This document shows, piece after piece, positions 46,524 through 57,400 of a stretch of 64,000 nt of DNA; within the stretch, counting starts at the first letter, position 1, and each line of letters starts with the position of its first letter. The notes beneath the pieces were generated by a model. That model searched no databases. It was given only the letters and a program-made list of their open reading frames with translations, and had not been told where the DNA came from. This DNA is from Corynebacterium sp. J010B-136 (lineage in GTDB: Bacteria; Actinomycetota; Actinomycetes; Mycobacteriales; Mycobacteriaceae). The translations under genes and the position numbers were made by a program. Location: contig NZ_PUGE01000008.1 in the NCBI RefSeq assembly GCF_002967075.1, positions 1 through 64,000 on the forward strand, in the 5' to 3' direction.

Positions 46524-46550
46524 TGGGTTAACCACCTGTGTGGGTAACCA
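46524..46550 (-). promoter_or_regulatory. Candidate operator of the GntR/ABC operon
   Basis: On the minus strand TGGTTACCCA and GGTTAACCCA are repeated with a 7-base spacer just behind a TATAT -10-like element. Placed 20 bases before the gntR start, it is a good candidate for autoregulation. Confidence 0.5.
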
Positions 46551-46594
46551 TATAGCCATTTGCGGACAAATGGCAATAGCAAAGGTCAAAATGC

Positions 46595-47353
46595 TTAGTT
46601 TGTGCAGGTAGCGAGCTGGGTGTGCAGCGCGTCTTTTTCTGCGGGGGTTACCCACAGTCCGTATTCGGACTTCACGTCAATGATGTCGCGGGCGTATTCG
46701 CAACGGTGCCGGCGCTGCGGTGGGAGCCAGGTTGCGGCATCGCCAGCGCCCTTTTGTGAATTCAGGCGACCTTTTACCGCGCGCAGATTGCGCGGGTCGT
46801 TGGCAAAGTTGCGACGCGTTTCCTCGTCCCATTGTTGCGCGCCTTTTTGCCAGGCATCGGCAAGTGCCACGATGTGGTCAATTTGAACTTCGGAAGATGT
46901 CGAACGCCCGCGGGTGAAATCGATGGTCTCACCACTGTAAGCGTCGTGCAGCGTGCCCGATAAAACCACGCAGCCGTAGGTGCCTTCTTTAATTTCTGTG
47001 TTGACCAGGTCGCGGCGCAAAATATCGTTGCGGGTATCGCAGCCGTTGTGGCCAAATTCCACCGTGACATCATCACTCCATGCCTGGCCGAAAAGTTCAC
47101 GTTCATAACCGGTCTTTGGCGCACGTCCTGCAACGCGCAGGCTGTCTAGAATTTGGACGTAGTGATGGGAAACATCCGGTTGGGCAGCGGTAGCTTCCTG
47201 CGTGGCTGGTGCTGTTTCCGCGAAAGTTTCAACCGACCCAGGCTGGGCATTCCGGGAATCGGCGTCATTGTAAAAAGCAACGCCAATGATGATTGCTAAG
47301 AGAATGAGAATTTGAACAGCAATCGTTGCCACACGCTTTAAACCTTTAGTCAT
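46595..47353 (-). CDS. Secreted or membrane-anchored HNH nuclease, DUF1524 type
   Basis: A 252-residue protein with an N-terminal hydrophobic segment (about 9-28, no lipobox) followed by a low-complexity linker and a DUF1524/HNH domain. The catalytic core is STSSEVQIDHIVALADAW, with the family Asp-His pair; NFANDPRNLRAV and NSQKGAGDAATWLPP follow, then CEYARD with the metal His-Cys neighbourhood. Proteins of this kind are extracellular DNases of actinobacteria. The ATG at 47353 is chosen because it starts the signal segment. Confidence 0.85.
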   Translation of the reverse strand: MTKGLKRVATIAVQILILLAIIIGVAFYNDADSRNAQPGSVETFAETAPATQEATAAQPDVSHHYVQILDSLRVAGRAPKTGYERELFGQAWSDDVTVEFGHNGCDTRNDILRRDLVNTEIKEGTYGCVVLSGTLHDAYSGETIDFTRGRSTSSEVQIDHIVALADAWQKGAQQWDEETRRNFANDPRNLRAVKGRLNSQKGAGDAATWLPPQRRHRCEYARDIIDVKSEYGLWVTPAEKDALHTQLATCTN

Positions 47354-47461
47354 GATGGATGATGATTCTAGACTGCCAGTGGGACACACTCGAAGTTGGT
47401 GACGAAAACATGTTTGATAAAAGCGTGCTTGATAACTGTTCAGATTCGGTGTTGCGAAGGG

Positions 47462-48922
47462 CTATGCGCGGCGCATCCGTGCTCGCATAAGAAGAATTGC
47501 GCCCAGCGCGACGGGCGCAATACCAACCACGGCGAGATAGAAAGTTTCGCCAGCTGGGGAATTTGGATCGTAGAACGTCGAAAGAGCACCGGCGAGCGAT
47601 GAGCCAATGGCCATTGTGAGAAAGTAGAGCGCTGAGAACCGAGTGTTAAAAGCGCGGGGAGCGTGAGTGCCGGCGGCAGCCATCGCGACGGGTCCGACGA
47701 AAAGCTCGCCCAGTGTCATGAGCAAAATAGTCCCGCCAAGAATTAGGAATGGAGTCGAGCCGGGGCCTGTGCCAGTAAAGGGGAGCAAGAGAAACATTCC
47801 GGCGCCAGCAATGATGACGCCAATGCTTGTCAGTGTGCGGTTGTGTGGGGAGAACTTTGAATAGCGCAGGAAAAGTGCTGCAAGCATTGGGCTAAATAAC
47901 AAGATGAATAGCGGGTTTAGGGACTGAGTCCACGCTGCCGGAATGAGGAATCCGAAGACCTCACGGTTTAAGCGTTGCTCTGAATAGACAGCGAGGACGC
48001 CATAAATCTGCGATTGCAGGCACCAATAGACCACAGAGCATACGAAAATAGGAAGAAATTCGCGCACCTTGACGCGTTCTGTAGGGGTAACCAGCGGTGA
48101 GCGGAACATGGTCCACATAAGGAAACCGGCGACGCCTACTGTCAGCGCTAGGAGAACGTATGAAATCGTAGTGGGATCTAGCCATAGAACTGCGCATATT
48201 CCGGCAATGCAACACGCGAGAGTAGCGGCTGCAGTCCGATAGTAGTCCTGTTTACCTAATGAGTGTGCAGGCTTTGCGATGACATCTTTGAGCCGGTCAT
48301 CTGCATTTTTGAGAATAAAGCGACGCTCAACGGCATAGCTTAAAAGCCCGATGATCATGAGCGTGCCAGCTGCCATAAAGCCCACGTGGTAGTTATAGCG
48401 CTGGGCCAGCCAACCGGTCAGAAGCGGGCCGAAAAGACCTCCGATGTTAATCCCGCAATAAAAGACCTGGAAACTGGCATCGCGCGCGCCAGGGTTGGCC
48501 TCAAATACCGCACCCAAGATGGTGATAGCTGCTGTCTTAAGCAGGCCAGAACCGGCCGCGATGGGAAGAAGCCCAGCGATGAGCCCTAGGTAGCCGGGGA
48601 CAAGTGACAGGCACAGGTGTCCGATCACCAGCATTAATGCGCCGGTCAGAAGTGTTCGTTCCGCCCCTAAGAGATGGTCCGCAATCCATCCACCGACAAA
48701 TGTGAACAGGTAAAGCAAGCTGCCGTAGGCACCAAGTAGTGCGGTGGCATGGGTTTGTTCCATGCCAAGTCCGCCGTCGGTGACTGTTGAATACAGATAG
48801 TAGGCCAAAATCGCCTGCATTCCGTAGAAGCTGAAGCGTTCCCACATCTCTACCCCGGCGATGGTGGGGACGGTGGAGCGGGCAACCGGAGATTTTATTG
48901 AATGGTGTTCAATTATGGTCAT
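47462..48922 (-). CDS. POT/PTR family peptide transporter
   Basis: Proton-coupled oligopeptide transporter (486 residues, 12-14 helices). The family signature is in MWERFSFYGMQAILAYYL near the start; the YGSLLYLFTFVGGWIADHLLGAERTLL and FYCGINIGGLFGPLLTG segments follow. ATG at 48922. Members usually import di- and tripeptides, but some take other small acids. The gene is divergent from bioA and two BioQ-like dyads lie between or over the two starts, which raises the possibility that it carries a biotin-related compound. Confidence 0.88.
   Translation of the reverse strand: MTIIEHHSIKSPVARSTVPTIAGVEMWERFSFYGMQAILAYYLYSTVTDGGLGMEQTHATALLGAYGSLLYLFTFVGGWIADHLLGAERTLLTGALMLVIGHLCLSLVPGYLGLIAGLLPIAAGSGLLKTAAITILGAVFEANPGARDASFQVFYCGINIGGLFGPLLTGWLAQRYNYHVGFMAAGTLMIIGLLSYAVERRFILKNADDRLKDVIAKPAHSLGKQDYYRTAAATLACCIAGICAVLWLDPTTISYVLLALTVGVAGFLMWTMFRSPLVTPTERVKVREFLPIFVCSVVYWCLQSQIYGVLAVYSEQRLNREVFGFLIPAAWTQSLNPLFILLFSPMLAALFLRYSKFSPHNRTLTSIGVIIAGAGMFLLLPFTGTGPGSTPFLILGGTILLMTLGELFVGPVAMAAAGTHAPRAFNTRFSALYFLTMAIGSSLAGALSTFYDPNSPAGETFYLAVVGIAPVALGAILLMRARMRRA
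48899..48911. promoter_or_regulatory. BioQ-like dyad at the start of the POT gene
   Basis: TGAATGGTGTTCA is a 13-base dyad with one mismatch to TGAAC-N3-GTTCA. It lies just inside the coding start of the POT gene. BioQ is the TetR-type repressor of biotin genes in corynebacteria; its gene is not in the window. Confidence 0.5.
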
Positions 48923-48960
48923 GGGAGACAATGTATCGCATGGTTTGATGTGATAAACAA

Positions 48961-50265
48961 GTGGGTATGGAATTATTGAACAGTGTTCATGGGAGCGTGC
49001 TGGAACTGGACGGCAACGCCGTTCGCGATGTTGATTCCGCGCACATTTGGCACCCCTACGCCGCGCCAGGCCAAGACGTCTTTGTGGTCGCAAGTGCAAA
49101 TGGCGTGTATCTCACCATGGCGGATGGAGCCGAGCTGATTGATGGAATGTCATCGTGGTGGTCCGCCGCCCACGGGCACAAGCATCCGCGGCTTGTGGCC
49201 GCGGCAAAGAAGCAGATAGACACAATGAGCCACGTCATGTTCGGCGGGCTTACTCACGCACCGGCCGCGCAGCTGACGAAGAACCTGATGCATCTCACCG
49301 ATGGCGCGTATTCCCAGGTCTTTTACTCGGATTCGGGCTCAGTCGCCGTAGAAGTTGCCATGAAAATGGCGCTGCAGTGGGCACGCGGGCGCGGCAAGAA
49401 AGCGGACCGGTTCTTGACGTGGAGGTCTGGGTACCACGGGGATACTTTCGCGACGATGAGCGTGTGCGATCCAGTCGGTGGAATGCACGCCATGTGGGGA
49501 CCTAATGTCCTGACCGAACAAGTTTTTGCGGATGCGCCACCGGTTCGTGGGGCTTCGGCCACCCAGCGAGCGAAGTACTTGGAGCACCTAGAGCAGCTTA
49601 TCGATGAGCCAATAGTCGCCCTGTTAATTGAACCCGTGGTTCAAGGTGCTGGCGGGATGCGGTTTCATGACCATGAACTGCTCGTTGGGGTGCGTGAAAT
49701 ATGCGACCGCAACGACGTATTGCTCATTGCTGATGAGATCGCTACCGGGTTTGGCCGTACCGGTGATCTTTTCGCAACGCATGCCGCTGGGATTACTCCT
49801 GACATTATCTGCGTGGGAAAGGCCCTGACTGGTGGTTTCATGTCGCTGGCGGCAACGCTGGCAACATCGAAGGTCGTTGAAGGGATGGAGCCCAAAGCGC
49901 TGATGCATGGCCCAACTTTCATGGCGAATCCATTGGCCTGCGCAGTTGCGGCAGAAGCAACAACGCTGATTGCTGAAGGCGCGTGGAAAGAAGACGTTCC
50001 GCGAATTGAAAAGGGGCTGCGCGCCGGGTTGGCTCCGGCAGTGGAAATTTCCGGAGTTGTGGATGTCCGCGTCCTCGGCGCCATCGGCGTGATTGAAATG
50101 GCGCATGACGTAGACATGTCAGCTACTGCCGCAGCAGCCATGCGCAATGGGGTGTGGCTGCGGCCCTTCGGCCGGCTTATCTATGCCATGCCGCCGTTTA
50201 TCTCAACGGATGATGAAGTTGCACAAATTGCACGTGCAATGGTCGCAGCAGCGGAAAGCGCATAA
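48961..50265 (+). CDS. bioA: Adenosylmethionine-8-amino-7-oxononanoate aminotransferase
   Basis: PLP enzyme (434 residues) that turns 8-amino-7-oxononanoate into 7,8-diaminononanoate with S-adenosylmethionine as amino donor. Marks are DSAHIWHPYAAPG at the N-terminus, the GMSSWWSAAHGHKHP segment, LIADEIATGFGRTG and the PLP lysine in CVGKALTGG. The start is GTG 48961 or ATG 48967; no ribosome-binding site precedes either, so a leaderless transcript is possible. bioD follows three bases later. bioB and bioF are not present, as in biotin-auxotrophic corynebacteria that complete only part of the pathway. Confidence 0.95.
   Translation: MGMELLNSVHGSVLELDGNAVRDVDSAHIWHPYAAPGQDVFVVASANGVYLTMADGAELIDGMSSWWSAAHGHKHPRLVAAAKKQIDTMSHVMFGGLTHAPAAQLTKNLMHLTDGAYSQVFYSDSGSVAVEVAMKMALQWARGRGKKADRFLTWRSGYHGDTFATMSVCDPVGGMHAMWGPNVLTEQVFADAPPVRGASATQRAKYLEHLEQLIDEPIVALLIEPVVQGAGGMRFHDHELLVGVREICDRNDVLLIADEIATGFGRTGDLFATHAAGITPDIICVGKALTGGFMSLAATLATSKVVEGMEPKALMHGPTFMANPLACAVAAEATTLIAEGAWKEDVPRIEKGLRAGLAPAVEISGVVDVRVLGAIGVIEMAHDVDMSATAAAAMRNGVWLRPFGRLIYAMPPFISTDDEVAQIARAMVAAAESA
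48977..48989. promoter_or_regulatory. BioQ-like dyad at the start of bioA
   Basis: TGAACAGTGTTCA is a perfect dyad of the type TGAAC-N3-GTTCA, close to the C. glutamicum BioQ site (TGAAC-N3-GTTAC as I recall it). It lies 16 bases behind the proposed bioA start. Confidence 0.65.
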
Positions 50266-50268
50266 GCC

Positions 50269-50952
50269 ATGATCATTTTTGTAACTGGTACAGGAACAGA
50301 TATTGGGAAGACCGTTGTTACTGCGGCTCTTGCGAGCCATTATCGGAGTCATGGATATGACGTGGTGGTGGCAAAGCCGGTGCAAACTGGTGAGCCGATA
50401 GTCCAAGGCGATATCTTCACGGTCAAAACGCTAACTGATGTGGACATTGCAGAATATGTGCGTTATCCAGAACCTTTGGCGCCAAACCTCGCAGCTAGGC
50501 GCGCCGGTGTGGTCCAAGTAGACCGGGGTGAACTGGCGGACTGGATTAGACACTTGGATGATCCGGAGCGCGTCGTTCTTGTAGAAGGAGCCGGTGGACT
50601 CCTAGTGCGGCTTGCCGATGATTTCACGCTTGCGGATATCGCAGCCGACCTCGAGGCACCCCTGTTCGTGGTCACCTCCCTCGGTTTGGGCAGCCTGAAT
50701 TGGGCGGAGCTAACCGTGCGCGAGGCGCAGCGCCGCGGTCTGCAGGTAGCGGGATTAATCGGTGGAAGCATGCCGGCAAACCCCGATCTTGCAACGCAGC
50801 TGAATATCGAGGAGCTAGAGAAAGTTACTGGCGTTCGCTTGTGGGGATGCATTCCGCAGGGGGCAGGCGCACTGGACGTAAAAGCTTTCGCCGAAAGTTC
50901 TCGCAACTGGTTGCGCGATTTGCCGTCAGACCCGTCTAGCTTAGTTAGCTGA
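50269..50952 (+). CDS. bioD: Dethiobiotin synthetase
   Basis: Closes the ureido ring of dethiobiotin from diaminononanoate, CO2 and ATP. The P-loop VTGTGTDIGKTVVTAAL, the substrate lysine segment VVAKPVQTG and LVEGAGGLLVRL are all present. It is translated from an ATG three bases after bioA. The end is followed by a short ORF whose place is discussed separately. Confidence 0.96.
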   Translation: MIIFVTGTGTDIGKTVVTAALASHYRSHGYDVVVAKPVQTGEPIVQGDIFTVKTLTDVDIAEYVRYPEPLAPNLAARRAGVVQVDRGELADWIRHLDDPERVVLVEGAGGLLVRLADDFTLADIAADLEAPLFVVTSLGLGSLNWAELTVREAQRRGLQVAGLIGGSMPANPDLATQLNIEELEKVTGVRLWGCIPQGAGALDVKAFAESSRNWLRDLPSDPSSLVS

Positions 50953-51035
50953 TGTGGGCTGGGAAGCCGGTAGGCTCTGTTGAAGAATCTGCTGAGCAGA
51001 GAAGAGTGGAACCGGGAAGAACGGAGACTTTGAGC

Positions 51036-51239
51036 GTGAGCATTGATTACATCTTTGATGACTATCTGGATGATGCCGGGATTGCTCGAAGTGCTGAAGT
51101 TGTCCCAGACCATGCCTGCCAGGTCTTCGATGGGGAAGTCCTGGAAAGTGATGATTCAGTCAAAGAATCTCCTATTCCTGCGCCCTCGCTTGAACAAGCG
51201 CGCGATGCAGTGGAACGAATGCTTAGCAGCGATATATAG
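51036..51239 (+). CDS. Small acidic protein, unknown
   Basis: A 67-residue frame with SIDYIFDDYLDDAGIARSAE and a C-terminal helix LEQARDAVERMLSS. The GTG at 51036 is chosen because CGGAG lies ten bases upstream; the frame stays open to 50952 but the extra residues look non-coding. It lies between bioD and the fatty acid synthase. I do not recognise it and it may not be a gene. Confidence 0.45.
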   Translation: MSIDYIFDDYLDDAGIARSAEVVPDHACQVFDGEVLESDDSVKESPIPAPSLEQARDAVERMLSSDI

Positions 51240-51476
51240 TTCAGGTCACAAAAGCAGTGGTGAGTGAATTTATCGGTTGATTTGCCCTAAAGTTGCACGT
51301 CATTGGCGGCGCGGGGCAAAAGATGATGGTTCCCTCATGATTTTGTGGCATGCTAGTAAACCAGCTGAATTTTTGGCCTGCCATTTTCGTTTTGTTCTTC
51401 GCGAATCTAATCCGAATCTTTCAATGCGAAACCCTGCCATTGGTCATAACCGATATCACTAGGAGTTAAACGAATC

Positions 51477-54400
51477 GTGACTATTGACATCTCTAACCAC
51501 CGCCTGGTGAACCGCCTGGAGACTGAAAAATTTGCTCTCAGCTTTTCAGGGCAGGGTTTTCCTTGGTTGCCAACTTTGCGCACCGTTATTGCCGGTGGCG
51601 TGGGGTCGCAGGTGGCTGGTGCGGTAGACGGTGCCAAGAAGCTGCTTGAGCCGCTTGCCGATGAGCTAGTCGCAGCGATGCCACACGGTTTCAACCCCGT
51701 GCAGTGGGCAGCAAAGGACGAGGATCCAGCATGGGATCTGTCTGATTCTGCTATCTCTACTCCGGGTATCGTGCTCGCGCAGTATGGTCTTTTGCAGTCT
51801 TTGAAGCAGCAGGGTTTAAATTACGAAGACGCAGCCGCACACATCGGCCATTCTCAGGGCGTGCTGGCGACTTATATTTCTTCAGGCCGTGCCCAGGCGG
51901 CAGAGGTTATTGCTTTGGCGCAGCTTATTGGCGTCGCTATTTCTAAGACTGCCCGCGCCACCGGGCTTATTCGCACCGCAGCTGGTTCCCCGATGGTGTC
52001 GATTGCAGGTATTACCCGTGAGCAGTTAGAAAAGGTGCTGGCTAAGACCGGTGTCGGCAGCATTATTGGTCTGCAGAATAACCGCAATACCTTCGTTATC
52101 GTGGGCACGCCGGAAGATAACAACAAGGTTATCGAGGTCATCGACAAGCTCGCGGAAAAAGACGCGAAGGCGATTGAGAATAAAGAACGCGGCGGCAATC
52201 CTTTTGCCCCGCGGATTAATGCTTTGCCGGTACAAGCGGCTTATCACCACCCGAAGATGCAGGCAGCCGTTGAGCTCGTTATTAACTGGGCTGCGCAGAT
52301 TGGCCTGGATGCAGAGCTTGCGCGCGATGGTGCACAGGCCGTCTTAACTGATGTCGTCGACTGGCCAGCAACTGTGCAGTCAGCTATCGATGCTGGCGCG
52401 CAGTGGATTTTGGAATGCGGTCCTGAAAAGGGCATGTCTTCAGTAACTAAGACGGTTGTGGCAGGCCAGGGCATTGGCGTGCAGGTTGTCTCCACCGACG
52501 ATGGCCAAGCAGCACTTTTCGATGTCGGCCAGGCCCCTGAACTTCCTCTCAACTTCGAGAAGTTTGCGCCGAAGGTCTTCGATGAGGCCGGCAAGACCCG
52601 TTTGTCCACGCGCTTTACTGAATTAACTGGTTATTCCCCAGTCGTGTTGGCGGGTATGACGCCATCGACAGTAGACCCAGCAATTGTTGCCGCTGCTGCG
52701 AATGCTGGTTTCTGGGCAGAGCTGGCCGGCGGTGGCCAGGTTACCGAAGCGATTTTGAATGACTCATTGGAGCGTTTGGAAGAGCTGCTGAACCCGGGCA
52801 TCAACGCTCAGTTCAACGCGATGTATTTGTCGCCCAAGCAGTGGCGTACCCAGATTGAAGGACGTCGTCTGATCCCACGTGCCCGTGCGAACGGCGCTTC
52901 CATCAATGGCGTGGTCTGCTCCGCTGGTATCCCACCACATGAGGAAGCTTTGGCGCTGGTGCGTCAGCTCCAGGATGACAATATTCCATGGGTAGCGTTC
53001 AAGCCAGGTGCTGTGCGCCAGGTCAAGAAGATCCTCGATATCGCCGATGATCTGCCAGATACCACCATCATCATGCAGGTTGAAGGCGGCAAGGCCGGCG
53101 GTCACCACTCGTGGGAAGACCTCGATGACCTGCTGATTGAAACCTACGCCGATATCCGCGAGCGCGACAATGTAGTGCTTATGGCTGCCGGCGGCATTGG
53201 CGCTCCTGAGCGTGGTGCGCAGTACCTGACTGGTGAGTGGGCCAAGGTTTATGGCCTGCCAGCAATGCCTGTCGATGCCATCATGATCGGCACCGCTGCG
53301 ATGGCCACCCTGGAATCCACTGCGTCAGAATCCGTCAAGCAGGCGCTGGTTGATACCCAGGGGCTTGAAGATATCCCTGGTGGCGGCTGGGTTCCAGCCG
53401 GCGGCGCACGCGACGGTATCGCATCGGGTCGCTCCCAGCTGGGCGCGGATATCCACGAGATTGATAACACCTTTGCCAAGGCTGGTCGCCTTCTGGACGA
53501 GGTCGCTGGTGACGCCGACGCTGTTGCCGCCCGTCGCGATGAGATCATCGCAGCCATCGCCGGTACCGCCAAGCCTTACTTCGGCGATATTAGCGAGATG
53601 ACCTATGCCGAGTGGCTGGCACGCTACCTCGAAGTCTCCTACATGGGCTCCTGGGTAGATACCTCCTGGGCACGTCGTTTTGAGCAGATGGTCGCACGCG
53701 TTGAACAGCGCCTGACTATTGCTGACCACGGTGAGTTCGAAGCACAGGTTGTCGTTGATATCGACAATCCGCAGCGCGCTATCGCCGATGTCGTTGCGGC
53801 ATACCCAGCAGCTGACAAGCACACAGTTACCGCTTCCGATGTCGCCTGGTTCATCGACCTTTTGCGCGGCAAGGGCAAGCCACCAGCATTCGTTCCAGTT
53901 ATTGATTCAGACGTGCGGCGTTGGTGGCGCCAGGATTCCCTGTGGCAGGCACACGATGAGCGTTACACCGCAGAACAAGTAGGCATCATCCCCGGCACTA
54001 CCGCTGTTGCTGGAATTACCAAGGCCAATGAGCCTGTCGCTGAGCTGCTCGCACGTTTTGAAGCAGCCGCAGTCCACGATGTTGTTGCAGCCAATGCTGA
54101 AGCTGCCGATGTCACAAGCTCCGCCCTGCAGCGCGTTCTCGCCGCGAAGTCCGTGGAGTGGGCAGGACGCCAGCGTCCAAACCCAGTCGCGCAGATTTCT
54201 GAAGACTGGACCTTGGATGCAGAGGGGACATCGGCACGCGCGGAAGGCGCAGAGCTTTCTACCATCGATGCCGAAACCGTCGAGCTCACCGTCGCTTTGA
54301 CTGGTTCCGTTGCTGGTGCACAGTTGACCCTTCGCATCACCGTTCCTGCCGATGCACCGTTGTCGTCCACCCCAATCATCACCGCTGAAGCTGCCGAAGA

Positions 54401-57400
54401 ATCCATGGCAGCATTGGCAGAAGTTGCTGCCGGCGGCACTTTGCCAGAGGTTATCGACGGCAAAGCAACTTGGCAGACCACGCTTGATCCTGCTGCATTG
54501 GCAGATTATGCAGGTGTTACTACCGGCTATATCCCAAGTGCAGAAACCAACTCCGCTATTGCCCCAGACGTGATCGTTGGCCGCGCATGGCCAGCAGTAT
54601 TCGCCGTTATCGCGAACGCGATTGTCCCAGGCACTGACTCTGCACGCGTGGTCGAAGGCCTGCTGAATCTGGTTCACCTCGAGCACAACCTGCGCCTGCA
54701 CCAAGCACTGCCAACCCAGCCAGTTGAACTGACCATTACCGCCACCGGCGGTGAAGTCCGCGATACCTTGGTGGGCCGCGTTGTTGAGGTTTCAGTTTCC
54801 ATCGACATCGACGGCGCTGACCTCAAGGATGCTCAGCTAGCTAGCCTGGAAGAGCGTTTCGCCATCGTCGGCCGCACCGGCGAGCAGGACCTCGAGCCAG
54901 TCAACTCCACCGAGCACATCACCGATACCCCGGCTTCTTTCCGTCACCAGCTCACCGTGACCGCACCGGCATCCATGCACCCATTCGCTGTGGTCACCGG
55001 TGACCGCAACCCAATCCACGTCTCCGGCGCCGCCGCGCGTCTGGCTGGCTTGGACAATGGCGTCATCGTCCACGGCATGTGGACCTCTGCGATTGCGCAG
55101 CTTGCAGCAGGCTTCGATGGCGTTGCCGTTGCTGAATGGTCCGCGAATATGCTCAGCCCCGTGCTGCCCGGCGCGCAGGTGGAATTCATCGTCGAGCGCA
55201 CCGGCATCGATTCCCGCCCAGGCGCCGGCGAAGTTCGCACTGTCACGGCAAGCGTGGATGGCGATGTTGTCTTGCAGGCAACCGCTACCATGGCAGCGCC
55301 ACGTACCTTCTACGGTTTCCCAGGCCAGGGCATTCAGACCCCAGGCATGGGCATGGATTCTTATGCATCCTCGGCTGCCGCGCGTGACGTGTGGGAGCGT
55401 GCCGATGCCCACACCCGCTCCAAGCTCGGTTTCTCCATCCTGGAAATCGTGCGCAACAACCCTGACCGCGTCGTGGTTGACGGTGAGGAATTTACCCACC
55501 CTGATGGTGCATTGTTCCTGACCCAGTTCACCCAGGTCGCGATGGCTACTTTGGGCTGTGCGCAGATTGCTGAGCTGGCTGAGGCCGGCGTGAAGTCGCA
55601 GGATACTTTCTTCGCGGGCCACTCCGTGGGTGAGTACAACGCGCTGGCGGCATACGCGCAGGTGCTGTCGCTCGAAGCCGTAGTCGAGATCGTTTACGCC
55701 CGTGGTCTGACCATGCACCGCCTGGTAGACCGCGATGCCCAGGGCAACTCTAACTACGGTCTGGCAGCGCTGCGTCCGAACAAGATCGGCATCCGCGCCG
55801 ATGATGTCTTCGGCTACGTTGCGCAGGTTTCTGAAGCCAGCGGCGAATTCCTTGAAATCGTGAACTACAACATCGCTGGTGTGCAGTACGCCGTCGCCGG
55901 TACCCGTGCAGGTCTGGCTGCCTTGGCTGCCGATGCAGAATCCCGCGCGCCGGGCCAACGTGCCTTCATCATGATTCCGGGCATCGACGTGCCGTTCCAC
56001 TCCTCGCACCTGTTGGGCGGCGTTGATAACTTCCGCGCGCACCTGGATTCTTTGATTCCAGCAGAAGTAGACCTGGATATCTTGCGCGGCCGCTACATCC
56101 CGAACTTGGTCGCGCGTCCATTCGAGCTCACCCGCGAGTTCGTAGAGTCAATGGCAGCGGTGGTGGATTCCACCTATGTCGCGGATATTCTCGCGGACTT
56201 CGATTCTGCGTTGGAAAACCCAGTCAAGCTCGGCCGCACCCTGCTCATCGAGCTTTTGGCATGGCAATTCGCATCCCCAGTGCGCTGGATTGAGACCCAG
56301 GATCTGCTGCTCTCTGACACCAGCGTCACCGCTGGCGCCGGCACACCAGGTCTGGGCGTGGAGCGCTTCGTCGAAATCGGCGTCGGCTCATCGCCAACCT
56401 TGGCCAACATGCTCGGCCAGACTTTGCGTTTGCCGCAGTACGCCGGCAACCCAATCGAGGTCCTCAACGTCGAACGCGACCGCGCAACCGTCTTCGCCGA
56501 AGACGCCATCGAGCGCCCGGTAGAAGATACTGGAGCATCATCTACTGAATCAGCGGACACAGCATCTACCGCAACAGCAGCAGAAATTGCTGAAGCCAAC
56601 GCAGCACCTGCCGCGGCGCCGGAACCGGTTATTTCGACACCGGCACCAGCACCAGCCGCTGGTGGAAGCACGCCAGACGACAAGGCATTTAGCGCCGCTG
56701 ATGCCACCGAGATGCTCATTGCTATCTGGACCAAGGTGCGCCCTGACCAGATGGGTGCGGCAGATACCATCGAGCTGCTCGTCGAGGGTGTCTCGTCCCG
56801 TCGTAACCAGCTGCTGCTGGACCTCGGCGTGGAATTTGGCCTCGGCGCAATCGAGGGTGCAGCCGATGCAGAAATCTCCGCGCTAAAAGACCAGGTCGCT
56901 GGCATGGCAAAGGGCTACAAGGCATTCGGCCCAGTCCTTTCTGCACAGGTCGCAGAATCCTTGCGTTGTATTACCGGTCCTGCTGGTAAGAAGCCTGCGT
57001 ACATCGCACAGCGCGTATCCGAGACCTGGGGTCTGGGTGCGGGTTGGGTCGACCGCGTCACCGCGGAGCTGGTGTTGGGTGCGCGCGAGGGAGCATCGCT
57101 ACGCGGCGGCGACTTGGCGCTGCTTTCGCCGGCAAATCCGGCATCGACAGCTGAGCTCGACGCATTAATTGACGCCGCAGTGGATGCTGCGGGCGCAAAG
57201 GTCGGCATTGTTATCTCGAAGCCATCGGCAGGCGGCGGCGCTGGCGGTGGGGTAGTGGACTCCGCGGCCTTGGATGCTTACTCCGAGAAGATGAACTCGG
57301 CGCTAGCGACTACCGCGCGTACTTTGCTGGCGCAGTTGGGCCAGCAGGCACCAACCACCGAGTTCGCTGAGGCTGATGACAACGCAGCCATCGTTGACCT

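Noticed and set aside
54837..56042. Several open frames of 100-430 codons antisense to the fatty acid synthase (also 58479-59771)
   Set aside because: They lie within GC-rich coding DNA of one continuous 3017-codon gene and have no family similarity.
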